Both the position numbers and the translations under genes were made by a program. A stretch of DNA of 64,000 bases from Acanthaster planci (lineage: Eukaryota > Echinodermata > Asteroidea > Valvatida > Acanthasteridae), in assembly GCF_001949145.1 (NCBI RefSeq), contig NW_019091388.1, positions 1,742,315 through 1,806,314 of the forward strand, in the 5' to 3' direction. Below are positions 53,204 to 63,720 of this stretch, piece after piece. The number at the start of each line of letters is the position of its first letter. The stretch's first letter is position 1. The notes below the pieces were generated by a model. That model saw nothing but the letters and a program-made list of their open reading frames with translations, ran no database searches and was not told where the DNA came from.

Positions 53204-55042
53204 TTATAATAAGTTACCGAAATCCAAAGAAACTGGTTTCCGGTTGGAAATCTGTGCGTAGATCGTCTCCTCCGCAGTGCTTACTGTGGATTGTCTGGTC
53301 GAGTCACCGTTTGATCCTGAGCTGCTTGTCGAAGAATCAAGATCTAAGTCAGCGTACATTAAATTAGTTTCCGCTGTTTTGGAGCCTCCCGATTTTGTTC
53401 CACTGAAGCCATTGATGTCCAGGTTCCATTTGACTCGTTTAGATGTCTTCTTTGGCTGGACGCACAGTGTAGAGTCCGTTCCTTCTGCGTGGTTTGCTGC
53501 GGAGCTGGTAGGCCGCAGGGCCGGCCTCCTCTTGAAGCCGTTTCTCCTCCGCTTGTTAGACACCGCCTTCAGTGGAATCCCGGAGCTGGATAAGAACTGG
53601 TCCTCTTCCAGGTTCCGGGGCTGGCCCCGTCTAGGTTTATCCGGCACTGCGTACAGTGGGCAGGCTTCGGTAGTCACGATGGGCTGCATTTGGACCGTGG
53701 TGTCGGCTGTCTTGGTCGGAGAGCTTACGCCGAAGTACTCCTCGCTACTGCCGCCTCGAACCTTGTCGTACCGGAGGCTAGACGCCAACGGTTTCCTGCG
53801 CTTCTGCCTGCGGCGACGCACGCAGAAGATGCAAATGATGACAACGAGTGTGGCCAGGATTGCTGCAGAGACGGCAACAATTGGCGTAATGGGCAGCGTG
53901 ATCCCAGTCGGTTCAGCAGTAATGGGACGCCGAGAGTTCCCTCTAGCTGACAGTGATGAGGTGGAGCTAGTAGCGAGAGTGGTGTTTGCAGGAGGTGAAA
54001 TTGTCGTCTTATCATTATGTGCCCAGGAGGTACTGTTAAACTTCAAGCCAACGGTAGTGACTATGTTAGGGGGAATCACATTGACCATGGCAGTTGCACT
54101 GCCTGACAAGCCGCTGGGGGTGGAGACAAAGCAGGTGGCGGTGATGTTTTCTCGCACTGATGAGATTTCCACAGACTGGCTGGAAGGATTGAGACAGTAG
54201 CGGTTCGCAGGCAGTTCTCTCCGGGTCAGTGTGTCTCTGATCTCCCATCGGTACCTTGCGATGTTGGGCTCACCGAACCCTCGACAATCCAAGGATGCAC
54301 GGGTTCCTTCTTCTGCTGTCAGCTGCGCCGGTGACACCTCTGCTGTCGGAAATATCTCCAGGGGTCTCACGGAGCAGGTTCTTGGCCCGCTCAGGACCGG
54401 GGACGTCATGGTGCAAGTGAAGTCCACTCCGTTATCCTTCGGCATCAACTGCCACTGAAGGGCCACGGGGGATGTCGTGCTGGCCAAGACCTCACCGGAG
54501 TCCCCTCTGTGATACGAGACCAAGGGTGGCGGGTTACCTGTTGAGGTACAGCGAAGGGTCACCCAGTCGCCGACCTGAGCTGCAGTTCTTCGACTCGAGT
54601 CCACACGGCATTCTGGTGACCCAGGGTCCGGTGGGATGTACACTGTCAAGGTAGAACTCGCCACCGACGTGGCCAGTCCTTCTGGAAACGCATGCTGGCA
54701 GATGTAAGTCCCACTGTCGGACTGCCGGAGATATTCTATCCTCAGATTAAACTGCTCTCGACTGGGATCGCCGAGGATCGTCAGTCGTGTCTCCAGCTCA
54801 TCGGGGAGCCGCCTATATATGACTCTGTTTATGCTGAGATATCGGTGGGTCTCCTGGTGGTACCAGTGCACCCTCCTTTCCCCAACATTCCGCAAGTCGC
54901 AAGTGAGTACGACCGTGTCGCCCACGTTTGCGGCAACCTGCGCTTGTGGGCCTTCGTCGAGGCTCAGTGAAGCTGTGTACTGAAGGCTGATGGTCGCCAG
55001 TACAGCAGAGAGAGCGAGTGTGCCTGCTCCAGCGCTCGGCAT
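53204..55042 (-). CDS. Single-exon Ig-superfamily receptor with ITIM and ITSM tail (612 aa)
   Basis: A type I membrane protein. I chose the ATG at 55042 (A at -3): it opens a hydrophobic signal peptide, MPSAGAGTLALSAVLATISL. The frame extends 37 codons further upstream but without an ATG. Ig domain 1 has Cys at about 48 and 115 (LTCDLRNV, SDSGTYIC, V-set-like with HWYHQ). Domain 2 has Cys at about 165 and 210 (VTLRCTSTGNPPP). Domain 3 has Cys at about 253 and 304 (ASLDCRGFG, ITATCFVSTPSG). A Ser/Thr-rich stalk follows, then a helix at about 383-407 (IVAVSAAILATLVVIICIFC) and a basic stop RRRRQKRRK. The tail of about 200 residues carries Tyr motifs LRYDKV (425), EEYFGV (436), PLYAVP (464), LMYADL (563, ITIM) and TIYAQI (595, ITSM). 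Such tails recruit SH2 phosphatases in vertebrate inhibitory receptors. I cannot name an orthologue; a cell-adhesion (nectin or Kirrel-like) or immune/allorecognition role is inference. Confidence 0.9.
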   Translation of the reverse strand: MPSAGAGTLALSAVLATISLQYTASLSLDEGPQAQVAANVGDTVVLTCDLRNVGERRVHWYHQETHRYLSINRVIYRRLPDELETRLTILGDPSREQFNLRIEYLRQSDSGTYICQHAFPEGLATSVASSTLTVYIPPDPGSPECRVDSSRRTAAQVGDWVTLRCTSTGNPPPLVSYHRGDSGEVLASTTSPVALQWQLMPKDNGVDFTCTMTSPVLSGPRTCSVRPLEIFPTAEVSPAQLTAEEGTRASLDCRGFGEPNIARYRWEIRDTLTRRELPANRYCLNPSSQSVEISSVRENITATCFVSTPSGLSGSATAMVNVIPPNIVTTVGLKFNSTSWAHNDKTTISPPANTTLATSSTSSLSARGNSRRPITAEPTGITLPITPIVAVSAAILATLVVIICIFCVRRRRQKRRKPLASSLRYDKVRGGSSEEYFGVSSPTKTADTTVQMQPIVTTEACPLYAVPDKPRRGQPRNLEEDQFLSSSGIPLKAVSNKRRRNGFKRRPALRPTSSAANHAEGTDSTLCVQPKKTSKRVKWNLDINGFSGTKSGGSKTAETNLMYADLDLDSSTSSSGSNGDSTRQSTVSTAEETIYAQISNRKPVSLDFGNLL

Positions 55043-55143
55043 GATTTCTGCGATTTCTTTGGTATGTATGTTGACTCTGAACTCCGTTGAGTCGTTGTGC
55101 ACATCAGCCTTTATCAAAATGGGGAGAGACTTGACACGGGTCG

Positions 55144-55150
55144 CCTTATA
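55144..55150 (-). promoter_or_regulatory. Candidate TATA box of the Ig receptor gene
   Basis: The minus strand reads GTGTATAAGGCG about 100 bases upstream of the chosen ATG, which would place transcription start near 55115 and give a short 5' UTR. This also argues against translation of the upstream extension of the frame. Confidence 0.35.
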
Positions 55151-55390
55151 CACTAGCAGGCCTCGGTTGATTCAGTTTCCGGTATGACGACGGGCTACCG
55201 TGGCCCATTGCATGAATACACAGCCTAGGTCGGTTTCTGATCCATGACTCATACTAGTCCCTGGCCCTGAGCGTTCAAGTTCAACGTACCCGTGTCAAAC
55301 GGCTTGATTCAGTGCGTCATTAACACACACTGTGGCCTTGGATGGTATACCCGGGATATACCCCCTTAGGACTAGTGTCAGGCGGTGAGG

Positions 55391-55409
55391 TGACGTCACT
55401 CGTTATTGG
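55391..55409 (-). promoter_or_regulatory. CRE and CCAAT box upstream of the Ig receptor gene
   Basis: TGACGTCA (55391-55398), a perfect palindromic cAMP-response element, is followed by ATTGG (CCAAT on the minus strand, 55405-55409), about 350 bases upstream of the receptor ATG. Both sites are typical of proximal animal promoters. Their use here is inferred from position. Confidence 0.4.
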
Positions 55410-55794
55410 ACTGTCATTCTCACATAAGAGTTTATTTAACACAATGAATTTGCCGTGGGTTATTGCCAATATACAGAACCCTTTAAAACCAGAAAGACCA
55501 ACTCGAACCAATCATATTCTCTCAGGAATGGAGACGCGGTTCATGATTCACTGCATGCAGCTTCAGATAAGTATTGAACATGGTTGCCGCCTCCCAGTTA
55601 AAGTTGAGAGGTAAACGTTCAATACGTTCATCACCGCACATTTTCATGAACATCTTTTGAAAACAGACTGTACCCTTCCCTTTATTTTACTTCAACTGAA
55701 GCGGGTCTGTGTTCCATGCATAGAGCTCTATAAGAAACTAGGGTGCTGTGTTAACACAGGGTACAGAACAAAGCACGCGTGCGGCTACGCAATG

Positions 55795-55945
55795 GTAGGT
55801 AGGGCAGACCCCAACCTCGACTCCGTGGGCTGCGTGCGCGTTCCTTCACTAGCGTTAGATTGCGCAAGGCATGGTCGGAGCCAACATGGTGCGGCAAGAT
55901 CGTACCCATGAGGACGAAGTTGGGCAGACCCGTGCGCGCGCGTAT
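55795..55945. repeat. Dispersed repeat with partial inverted symmetry
   Basis: CCCAACCTCGACTCCGTGGG on the left mirrors CCCATGAGGACGAAGTTGGG on the right with mismatches. The inner block GCAAGGCATGGTCGGAGCCA, then ACATGG, is related to sequence near 37446-37475 in an Unc-13 intron, so this is a repeated family. Confidence 0.5.
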
Positions 55946-56032
55946 TTGCAAATACATGTACTGTACATGTACGAACCTCCGATGTGTCTCATTTTGGGAT
56001 GCTCTGCTGAAACACCAAACTGTCTCATTAAA

Positions 56033-56471
56033 GGTCTGTTTATTTCACTCAGATCTGGAGGTTAATCAGTGATCAAAACGCTGGTTCACTCCATCCATCA
56101 GGCTGGTCTGGTGCCAAGGAACCATCGACGGATCACAGCCCAAGATTCATGCATAACAAAAAGGCTCTTGCGCAGATCCGAATCGCGATCAGTGATCCGA
56201 CGTTGGTTCACTGACACTAGAACCCTCCTAATGGGTGGTGCGAACCAGCCTTGCGACCACTGATCCAATTTCAGATCCGTGTGAAGCAAACAGGCCCTCA
56301 GACCCGGATATCCCTGTGTGGAAGAAGCAGGCCCTTAATGTGGTCTTAAATTCACACGGATCTGGATCTCGATCAGTAATTCCAAGGTTGCCTCGCGCCA
56401 TCTTTAAGGTAGGATCTGCTAGTGAACCAACGTCAGGCACTGATCTGGATCCTCGTGAAACAACAGGCCCA
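56033..56471. repeat. Modular inverted-repeat element built of GATCAGTGATC-type units
   Basis: The left arm (GGTCTGTTTATTTCACTCAG, then ATCAGTGATC and GGTTCACT) mirrors the right arm (AGTGAACCAACGTCAGGCAC, TGATCTGGATC, GTGAAACAACAGGCC). At least two further units of the same kind (GATCCGAATCGCGATCAGTG and GGATCTGGATCTCGATCAGT) lie inside, so the element looks like nested or tandem insertions of one family. Confidence 0.6.
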
Positions 56472-57600
56472 GCAGAGCTGTTTATCGAGTAGAGCCAACT
56501 TCAGACTATGAAACCAAAATGGCTGTTCATTATGTGTGCAGTCCTGCATGCAGCTATTGTGTACTAACTGCCCATGTGCACTGACGCATAATCCATCATT
56601 TTGATTCCAACAGTTTAGACGCTCATGTCGCAATTCTCTCTTTAAACAGTTTTGGGCCCCAGATGAGAACAGCGCCCTCAAGCATTTTTTATCACATACT
56701 TTATATAAAAAGTGTACTGATTGAGGCCACCGGCGGCCATGCCTTGCCGAATACACCATTACCATGCCGAATACACAGGTGATGGGTGGCTCTCATGCCA
56801 CTGTACCATTGATGCTGCAAACGAATTTGGTTCGAAATGACGGCCAAGCCTTTGCATAAGCTTTTTATTCGGCACGGTAAGATGGCCACTGGTAGCTTCA
56901 ATGGCCTCTATATAGAAATTAAGGGCATTGTCTGTGAGTCCATATTTTGTATGACGTCCGTGATTTTTTACAGCATCCGCTGGTCTTGGTGACAAGCATA
57001 ATCACCGTGCATATCTTTTGTTTATCACGGACTTTTCACAATTAAGTTTCACAAATCAAACTGTTAATATGATCAAACTGCCAAAATGCGTTCTCTGTCA
57101 GCATTTATTCAAATCGAAACAAATTGGAGCAGTGTCAGCCTTGGCAATTAGTCAGACTCCATTTTGACGATTGCACTCTTACTTCCAGGAATCAGCGCAG
57201 CCGGGTGACTCACCGTCCTGTTGGCAAATGAAATAGAAGCAAATGACAGAACAGAATCGATCCCATAATCTCGCAGTTTACGAACCTTCAACGTTCCTCC
57301 GCCGTGATTTCGTCTTTTTAGCTTTTTGACGGGAAACCCCCATATTTTCCGGACGCTGAAAATTTAAAATGTACCGGAGGGCGCATCTTTAACACGAAAT
57401 CGGTATCACTTTCTTGCGAATTTTCATTTTTAACTCTATAATTTAAACAACCATACTCTATGATGGTATTCTGCGTTTTTTTTCCCATTGCTATTTTACT
57501 TTCTCATATAGGACACACGCATTAACTGAAGCTTGTCACGATCGAGTGGGGACGATCTTTTGGTCCGTCTCCCTGGTCAGAAAGTTGGATGGATATTAAC

Positions 57601-57638
57601 CCCCCCCCTTCTTGTTGCTCCTACGCAAACAAGTGTGN
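57601..57638. other. C-run and single ambiguous base
   Basis: A run of nine C (57601-57609) and one N at position 57638 mark a local sequencing or assembly uncertainty. Short frames across it are unreliable. Confidence 0.8.
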
Positions 57639-57753
57639 CTTCTTGATGTCAGCAAACTTGGAACAGCAGTCTTCGTGTACAAACGTTTATCGACAAAGCA
57701 CTTCACCCGGACGTTTGACCTACTTTTCCACGCTGAACAGTGTTCACAGTCAA

Positions 57754-58232
57754 GCGCCCAATTTCACGGCGCTGCTGAGCACACGATTTCATATACCAGG
57801 CAAGATATGGGACGGAGGGGTACCCCCCTTACCCGTCCAATCCCTATACACACTCTAGACAATTGTTACCTAACACATCCCCCTAGAAGTGTGTAAAGAA
57901 TTCCTGAGATACCGATCAAACAATGACCAACACAAAGGCGGGGGGGTTCTCTCCGTCCCATATCTTGCTTCAAATGCGATTTCACGCTAACAGAGGCTAC
58001 ACATAATTTAATGGAGACCGGAAGCAGGAAGCACAGCCAAGGGCGTGTTGACCTTGGAAGAAAAATTTGCTTAAACTTACTGACGTAATAAAAGAAATCT
58101 CTGTGCTCGCACAACCGTTCACAACTTCGCCAAGCACCGCCATGAAATAGTGCTTGAGATTAGCAAATATTTCTGCTAAAGTTAGCACGATTTTTCTGCT
58201 AAGTGTTTAGCAGCTCCGTGACATTGGGCCCT
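57754..58232. repeat. MITE-like element, family C, large copy interrupted by a family A element
   Basis: Left end GCGCCCAATTTCACGGCGCT, right end the inverse AGCTCCGTGACATTGGGCCC. Inside lies the complete family A element at 57801-57967, so this copy was a target for it. The inner right part again contains GCACCGCCATGAAATAGTGC, a second family-C-like end. Confidence 0.6.
57801..57967. repeat. MITE-like element, family A, copy 2 (167 bp)
   Basis: Perfectly recognisable ends: CAAGATATGGGACGGAG on the left and its inverse CTCCGTCCCATATCTTG on the right, followed inward by GGGGTACCCCCC and GGGGGGGTTCT. It shares internal words with the copy at 2956-3131. Confidence 0.75.
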
Positions 58233-58980
58233 TATATCATGCCCCTTCTACCCACTTCCAAAACCAGAATGTGTACACCTTAAAAACGCCGCTTTGTACC
58301 GGTATTTAAAAAACCTTTTGTACCCACTTCTTTTTAACAACTTTGACCCACATGCTTAGATACCGGTACTAATTTTGAAGTGTGTTTGGGAACGTGTTTA
58401 AAAGCTAAACGCTTTTCCGTGTCGTTTTTAGCTTTGTGAAATCCGCTCAGCATTTTCAGAATTCTAAAATGTTTTTCAACGTAAACATATTGTAGGTGAA
58501 ACTTCTTACAAAAAAAAATGGGCAGAAAAAGTGCTTAGAAATATGTTTTACGTTTGTGGCTTCATAGAATAAATCCACGTGAACCGTTTTCGCGGCGGTT
58601 AAAATTGCTTTTCAGGCTGGTTCTGTTTCTTGCCTCAGCTTAACTTAAATACCCATAAGGCGGTATTTAAATTAACATTGTTATTTTAGGCTCGAAGTCG
58701 TCCCTGCTCCTCATTGTCATTGCATTTATTTCTTGAATTTACCGTACTGTCACGGTAAACCACAAGCTTCCATCCGGTAATAACTGGATGTATATGAAAT
58801 TCACAGGGAGAAGGGTTTCACCATTCGTCGAGTATGTCTTTAGCGCTGACTAATTGACGAGCGATCACTGTTGTTTTGGTACAGAAGACGTAGTGTCAAT
58901 GCCTCATTAGTTGTCAAGACGTCGAGGAATTTTCTGAATGACTTCTTGGTATGCCGACCGAGGGTTAAGTCTCACGCCTG

Positions 58981-59271
58981 TTTCATACGGGCGTGTTATG
59001 GGGTCGTTGCAACCAAACATAAGTAAGAGCGACTTGCGTCGACACAATTAAATTTTGGTTAGCATGGAGGAATTAGCAGGCGAACTTAATACATGCATTT
59101 GCATTGGGTTCGGCCCACGAAAAGAGGATTTCTAAAACAAAGTCGCTCTGGTGTCGTTTCGAGCTCCTCCAAGTGTCGATCTTTCGCCTGCTGGCACGCC
59201 TCGGCGTTCCTAATTGTTTCAGACGTCGAACTTTTGGTTCGGCGCGACTCTAGAACGCCTGTCTGAAACGG
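58981..59271. repeat. Possible MITE with TGTTTCAGAC-type ends
   Basis: The left end CGCCTGTTTCATACGGGCG mirrors the right end AACGCCTGTCTGAAACGGGG (about 13 of 17 over the best part). A third TGTTTCAGACGTCGAAC lies at about 59216. The ends are weaker than in the other elements. Confidence 0.4.
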
Positions 59272-61839
59272 GGTTATTAGTCACTCACAGAGGGATTGTC
59301 AGCATTCACTTGATACAGCTTATAGCAAACTCCTTTCTTAATACCATGCTCCCTGTCGACGATGGCAATACTGTTGTCCTCTGGAATATTCATCGACGTC
59401 TTGACAACACTATAGATAGACAATACAGGCGCATTGACACTGCTTCTTCACCAAACAATTACGGTGTAGTCCCCGCCAATCATCAGTCATCAGAGCCGAA
59501 GACATGACTCCAATCAGTCGTCAATCTCTATTACATTCACGTAAGTCCGAGTCTGGTTCTAAATCTGCTATTCAATATTAAATTGTTTTTACCATCATTT
59601 AATAATTATGATTTATCAACCACTGGCTTTTATCACTGGTTTTTGCACTTGTCCTTGTACTGTTTTTCATATAACTGTTACTGAGGAAAAAAATTGAGGA
59701 AAACGTCCAAATCCCCGTACAAAGTGAAGGGAGTTTGCCCCCTTGCCTAGACATGAATGCAATAAATGAAACAACCTCCGACCAAGAGAATGACTGGAAA
59801 AAAGTTTGGCCCAATTTATTCGCCTGGGCTGACGAGTGTATCATCTGGGCGGGTTATCATTTAGAGGATTACTGTCGAAATTTTGAAATACACATAACTA
59901 TACATGTAATCTACCTTGGCGAAATATTAATCCGCGTGGGAGAATCAGTAATTTGCTCAGGCGAATTTGCGATGCCAAATTGTTATGTCTTGTCCTAAAT
60001 ACACTTCCGTAGGCATAGCCTGTACCGCTTTGGTGATTGTGATTGTACGTGTACTTCCCGTTTGACTAATCAGACTTTTTGTATGACTAATTTCTCAAAT
60101 GTGTGCGTTCCAATTTACATGAATCATCCTGTATATTTAATCATTTGCCGTGAGGATGTAAATACTGCACGAGTATATCGTGATTACAAATCAGTCTAGT
60201 CCTCTCTGAAATTGATGACCAGCTATTATCAATTTGAATTGCATGATAAGCGACTGAACATTATTGGTTGGCTGATTTATTTTATCTGCAAGATCGTTCT
60301 TTCTTACTGGGAAAATATTTAGGTCTTCTTTAAAACTGATTTACTGACATATGCTTTCTTTTTGTTAATGCTTTTTCGAAGTTTTTCAGTTTGACGTTGA
60401 TGTTAAATAGGCGAAAGAACACGAACTTCCATAAACAAAATGCTTCGGCCTTCGGTTAGGTTTAACATGCAATGATACCCGTTTGCTTAAGCTAACTCCG
60501 GAAATTACCGCGGAAATATATAGGCCCTTTGTGGATTCCCGTGTAATCATTGTATTGATTTGGGTCACTGGACATTTTATGAAGTACATATGTTATGAGT
60601 CACGGTATTTATATTCTTGCCCGTCGAGACACGGTCCGCCGTGAAGGCCAGAGGGCGCCTTTTCTTATTTGATGAGTTGAAGAAACTAGTCTTAGCATTG
60701 GCCTGAAGCCTAAATATTAATATGCTCTCAGAGCATCATTCTCCACCAAGCCATATTCGAACCACAGACAAATCTGTGATTAAGACGAATGTCTGTGGCA
60801 TAATCCAACGGGACGCCGTACCTACGATGCCACCACAGTGGTGCTACCCCAAATGGCCCGCGCCTTCTTGAACTTGACGCCCAAGAGCACTTGGCAAGTC
60901 AGCACCCTATTGGTTGAAAAGGCATACGCGCACGGATCACCCGTGAAACAAGCACGGTGCCATGTCGCAGTCTCTCTAAAATAGTAAACATGCACTGTAT
61001 TATAAAAGTACCCATGCCCATGTTAATGCGATCCCCCTCATACTCGCCAATCGGAACCGACTTTAGAAACTGTGGAGCTATAGAACCTGAAAGCTGACCC
61101 CTGATGGCGCGCTTCGGAACCCTTGGATAGGAAAAATAACGTGCAAAGATTTTAGAATTCGTAATATTTTTTCGGTCAGTTACTTCTTAAAAATCCAACT
61201 CGGAAAAGGGGCTTTGGAAAATATTTGCTAGTATATCAATTTATAGAAATTGAAAAATCACCTGACCTAAAAGATAAATATCCTGCTAAAAATTGACCAA
61301 TCATTTCTGCAAATCTAAAATACATGAAGAACAGTGCAATGAGGCAGTTGCGTTCGCAGATGAACATTTACGGTTTGAAATTTTATGGTAGTCGTCGGTG
61401 AAAGCCGAAATAAAAACAGATCAAGATATTTTACACAGTCGTATAATTTATAAGTAATAACTTAAACCAATACTGTAATTCAATTACGAAAGATTCTAAT
61501 CTTTTATCTAAGCTTTGCTTACAACAACTGCGTGATGGCAACTAGAACTCAACGGAATCTGGAACCTATCGACTGCAAGTATTATTTGCAACGTTGTACA
61601 ATCTCGTTTTCACGTAAGCACGGGCAGTAAAAACAAACATGCATAAACATGGAGACCTAGGTACAATATCGCCTGAAGTGAAAGGTTGTTAAGAGAATTC
61701 GTTTTTTACCGATTTCCATGTGACTTTTCCTACCTATTACTTGAGGAAAACAAAGGTAACATTCCAATATGAGTGTTTTATGGGGTGGTTTCCGTTTTCA
61801 GTTGGGAATTATTCTTCCAAAAATTATCGAACGTGATAA

Positions 61840-62201
61840 GACGGCCCAGCGTAAAATCCCCACCGGAGGACCACGCGAGGGTTCCGGAAACTCGCTGCGT
61901 GACCTTTTGCTTTCAGGCTCTGTGCAAAGCTGCAGAGTTATTATCGGTTGCTGTGAGATACCAACCGATCGACACTGTTCTCGAAAATTGTCGTTTGAGG
62001 AGGCACTCTGAGCCAGGCACTTCGTGCATGACGTCACCACTACACGGATATCGACACGTGCACGTGTGTATTGGAGAGTGAGCGCGCGCACGATGGTCGC
62101 ATGAATATGTTTATTTTAGTTCGCGACTTCGTGTATCATCAAGAAATTTGTCTTTGAGCGTTGAGGATTCGCCGGCACACCAACGTGATGACATCGATGG
62201 T
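61840..62201 (+). promoter_or_regulatory. Candidate CpG-rich promoter and first exon of a downstream gene
   Basis: Richer in CpG than its surroundings. It contains a perfect CRE (TGACGTCA, 62029-62036), CACGTGCACGTG E-box motifs and a run GAGCGCGCGCACG. It ends at ATGACATCGATGGT followed by the consensus donor GTAAGT at 62202, so a short coding start (M-T-S-M at 62188) followed by an intron is possible. No second exon was recognised before the window ends. Confidence 0.3.
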
Positions 62202-63439
62202 GTAAGTACAATGGATTTTGCTTTTATTATTCCACACTTTACAGGAATAAAATTGAGAACATAGTTCTTCAGTTGAGAGAAAGGAAAAGACCATGTTGTT
62301 TGTGTCCTTCTAAAACTAATCTTATACATGCTGTATGAAGGACTAGGATCAACACTACGCATGCCTACACTCACTGGCTATATCTACAGTACATGTGCAT
62401 GGCCCATTTCTGTGAAAATGACATGAGTAACTTTAGCAGGCCTATTATATGCCCACTAAGATTTTGCACTCATCTCGCAAATTGTTTATCTCTCTAGTCG
62501 TTGGGTCCGATGTGCTCTCCAGTACATGCAGCTGTAATACTAGGCCATCCTATCATGACATAACTTGCGCAACTTCACTTTGGCATGCTGTGCATATTTG
62601 AATTGTGAAATGAAAATTGACGCGACTGCATCAGGATGATATTGATCAGTCAGTAATACTGAAGCAACTGAGACTCTTAGGAATTGCCTTTTTAAAGATT
62701 TGGATATGGTCCAAATGGCAATGGGCAATGTACACACACTATATACTCGTTCATGTCAGTGTGAATATGCCCAAGCCCCCCCTCCCTGTTTTTTAACTTT
62801 ATTTTACCATGCAAGACTGATGGGCTATGCGTTTATATGTCTGAGGTGCCGCGGCATGCACAAAATGGGAAAACAGGACACAACAAGGTTTGGAATGCTT
62901 GGTACATGTATGTTTATAAAGGTAGGCTAATATGTCCAAATACAAAAGGATTTGCATGGAATCATGCAAATACATTCTGTTCATGGAATTTTGAAAGGTT
63001 CCATGATTGACTTAGTAGTTTACGATAAGGAGTTGAAGTTTGTACTGTAGTGTGACATGTTACAGCAGACTGCCAGAAGTCATTAAGTCCGTCATGTGTC
63101 TGTGCTGGGTCCGATGTCCACAAGCAGGGCGGAGTCAGACCCTTCAGTTCTTGGGGTAGATAAGTGCCAATAATTTTTTCGGCTGTTTTCAATAAAATTT
63201 TCCTTGAGAATGAGAGCAGTCATTTAGCTTGAGGTACCCAGGCTAAAGGAGGTATTTACACCATCAATCGCAGAGGGTTTCCTCATCATTCTTCCATTTC
63301 TTCCCAATGATCGCACCGTACCGTACATTTGTGTGCATCACACAGTGCACATGCAGTGACAACTAAGGGCCACTGTAGCTGAGCTAGTTTTGCATGTCGT
63401 TTTGACAATTTTTGAAGGTGGCAGTGATTATGCACCTGT

Positions 63440-63720
63440 CAATTATAATCCCATCCCCGGGGGACCCTGGACTAGCGGGGACTTAGCGGGGAAGATAAAA
63501 CAGGGCCAGCGTGATAGTCCCAACCAAGTCCTCGTAATTTGCCCGGCCAGAGCGGGGCACCCTTTTTTGTATTCCCCAATTGATCCCCGGCCCCAGCATG
63601 CTGGGCATCATTGTGGTAACCCCCGCGCAATCCTGGGGCTGGTGTGCCGGTTGTTGTGACCAATCCCTGCACCATCCCTGCCCCAGCGTGCAGGGTTGTG
63701 AAGCAACAACCGTACAACTT
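63440..63720. repeat. GC-rich repeat with CCCCAGC(A/G)TGC units
   Basis: Repeated CCCC, CCCCGG and CCCCAGC(A/G)TGC(T/A)GGG words on both strands stand out from the AT-rich surroundings. Three CCCCAGC/GCTGGGG modules occur. It is probably a dispersed element, with ends undefined. Confidence 0.4.

Larger units (their letters stand above)
55410..57753. other. Intergenic region dominated by small palindromic repeats
   Basis: Contains repeats at about 55795-55945 and 56033-56471. No gene was recognised; the many short open frames on both strands come from the palindromic repeats. Confidence 0.55.

Noticed and set aside
53277-54200. 307-codon open frame on the + strand opposite the Ig receptor
   Set aside because: It is the antisense shadow of the receptor coding sequence. 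The minus-strand frame has a signal peptide, Ig cysteines, a membrane helix and tyrosine motifs, while this one has no recognisable features.
55043-55153. 37-codon upstream extension of the receptor frame
   Set aside because: It begins with GTG rather than ATG, lies across a likely TATA box, and would place the signal peptide internally.
59735-59998. 87-codon frame with DWKKVWPNLFAWADE
   Set aside because: Possibly a gene fragment, but there is no family match and no supporting signals.
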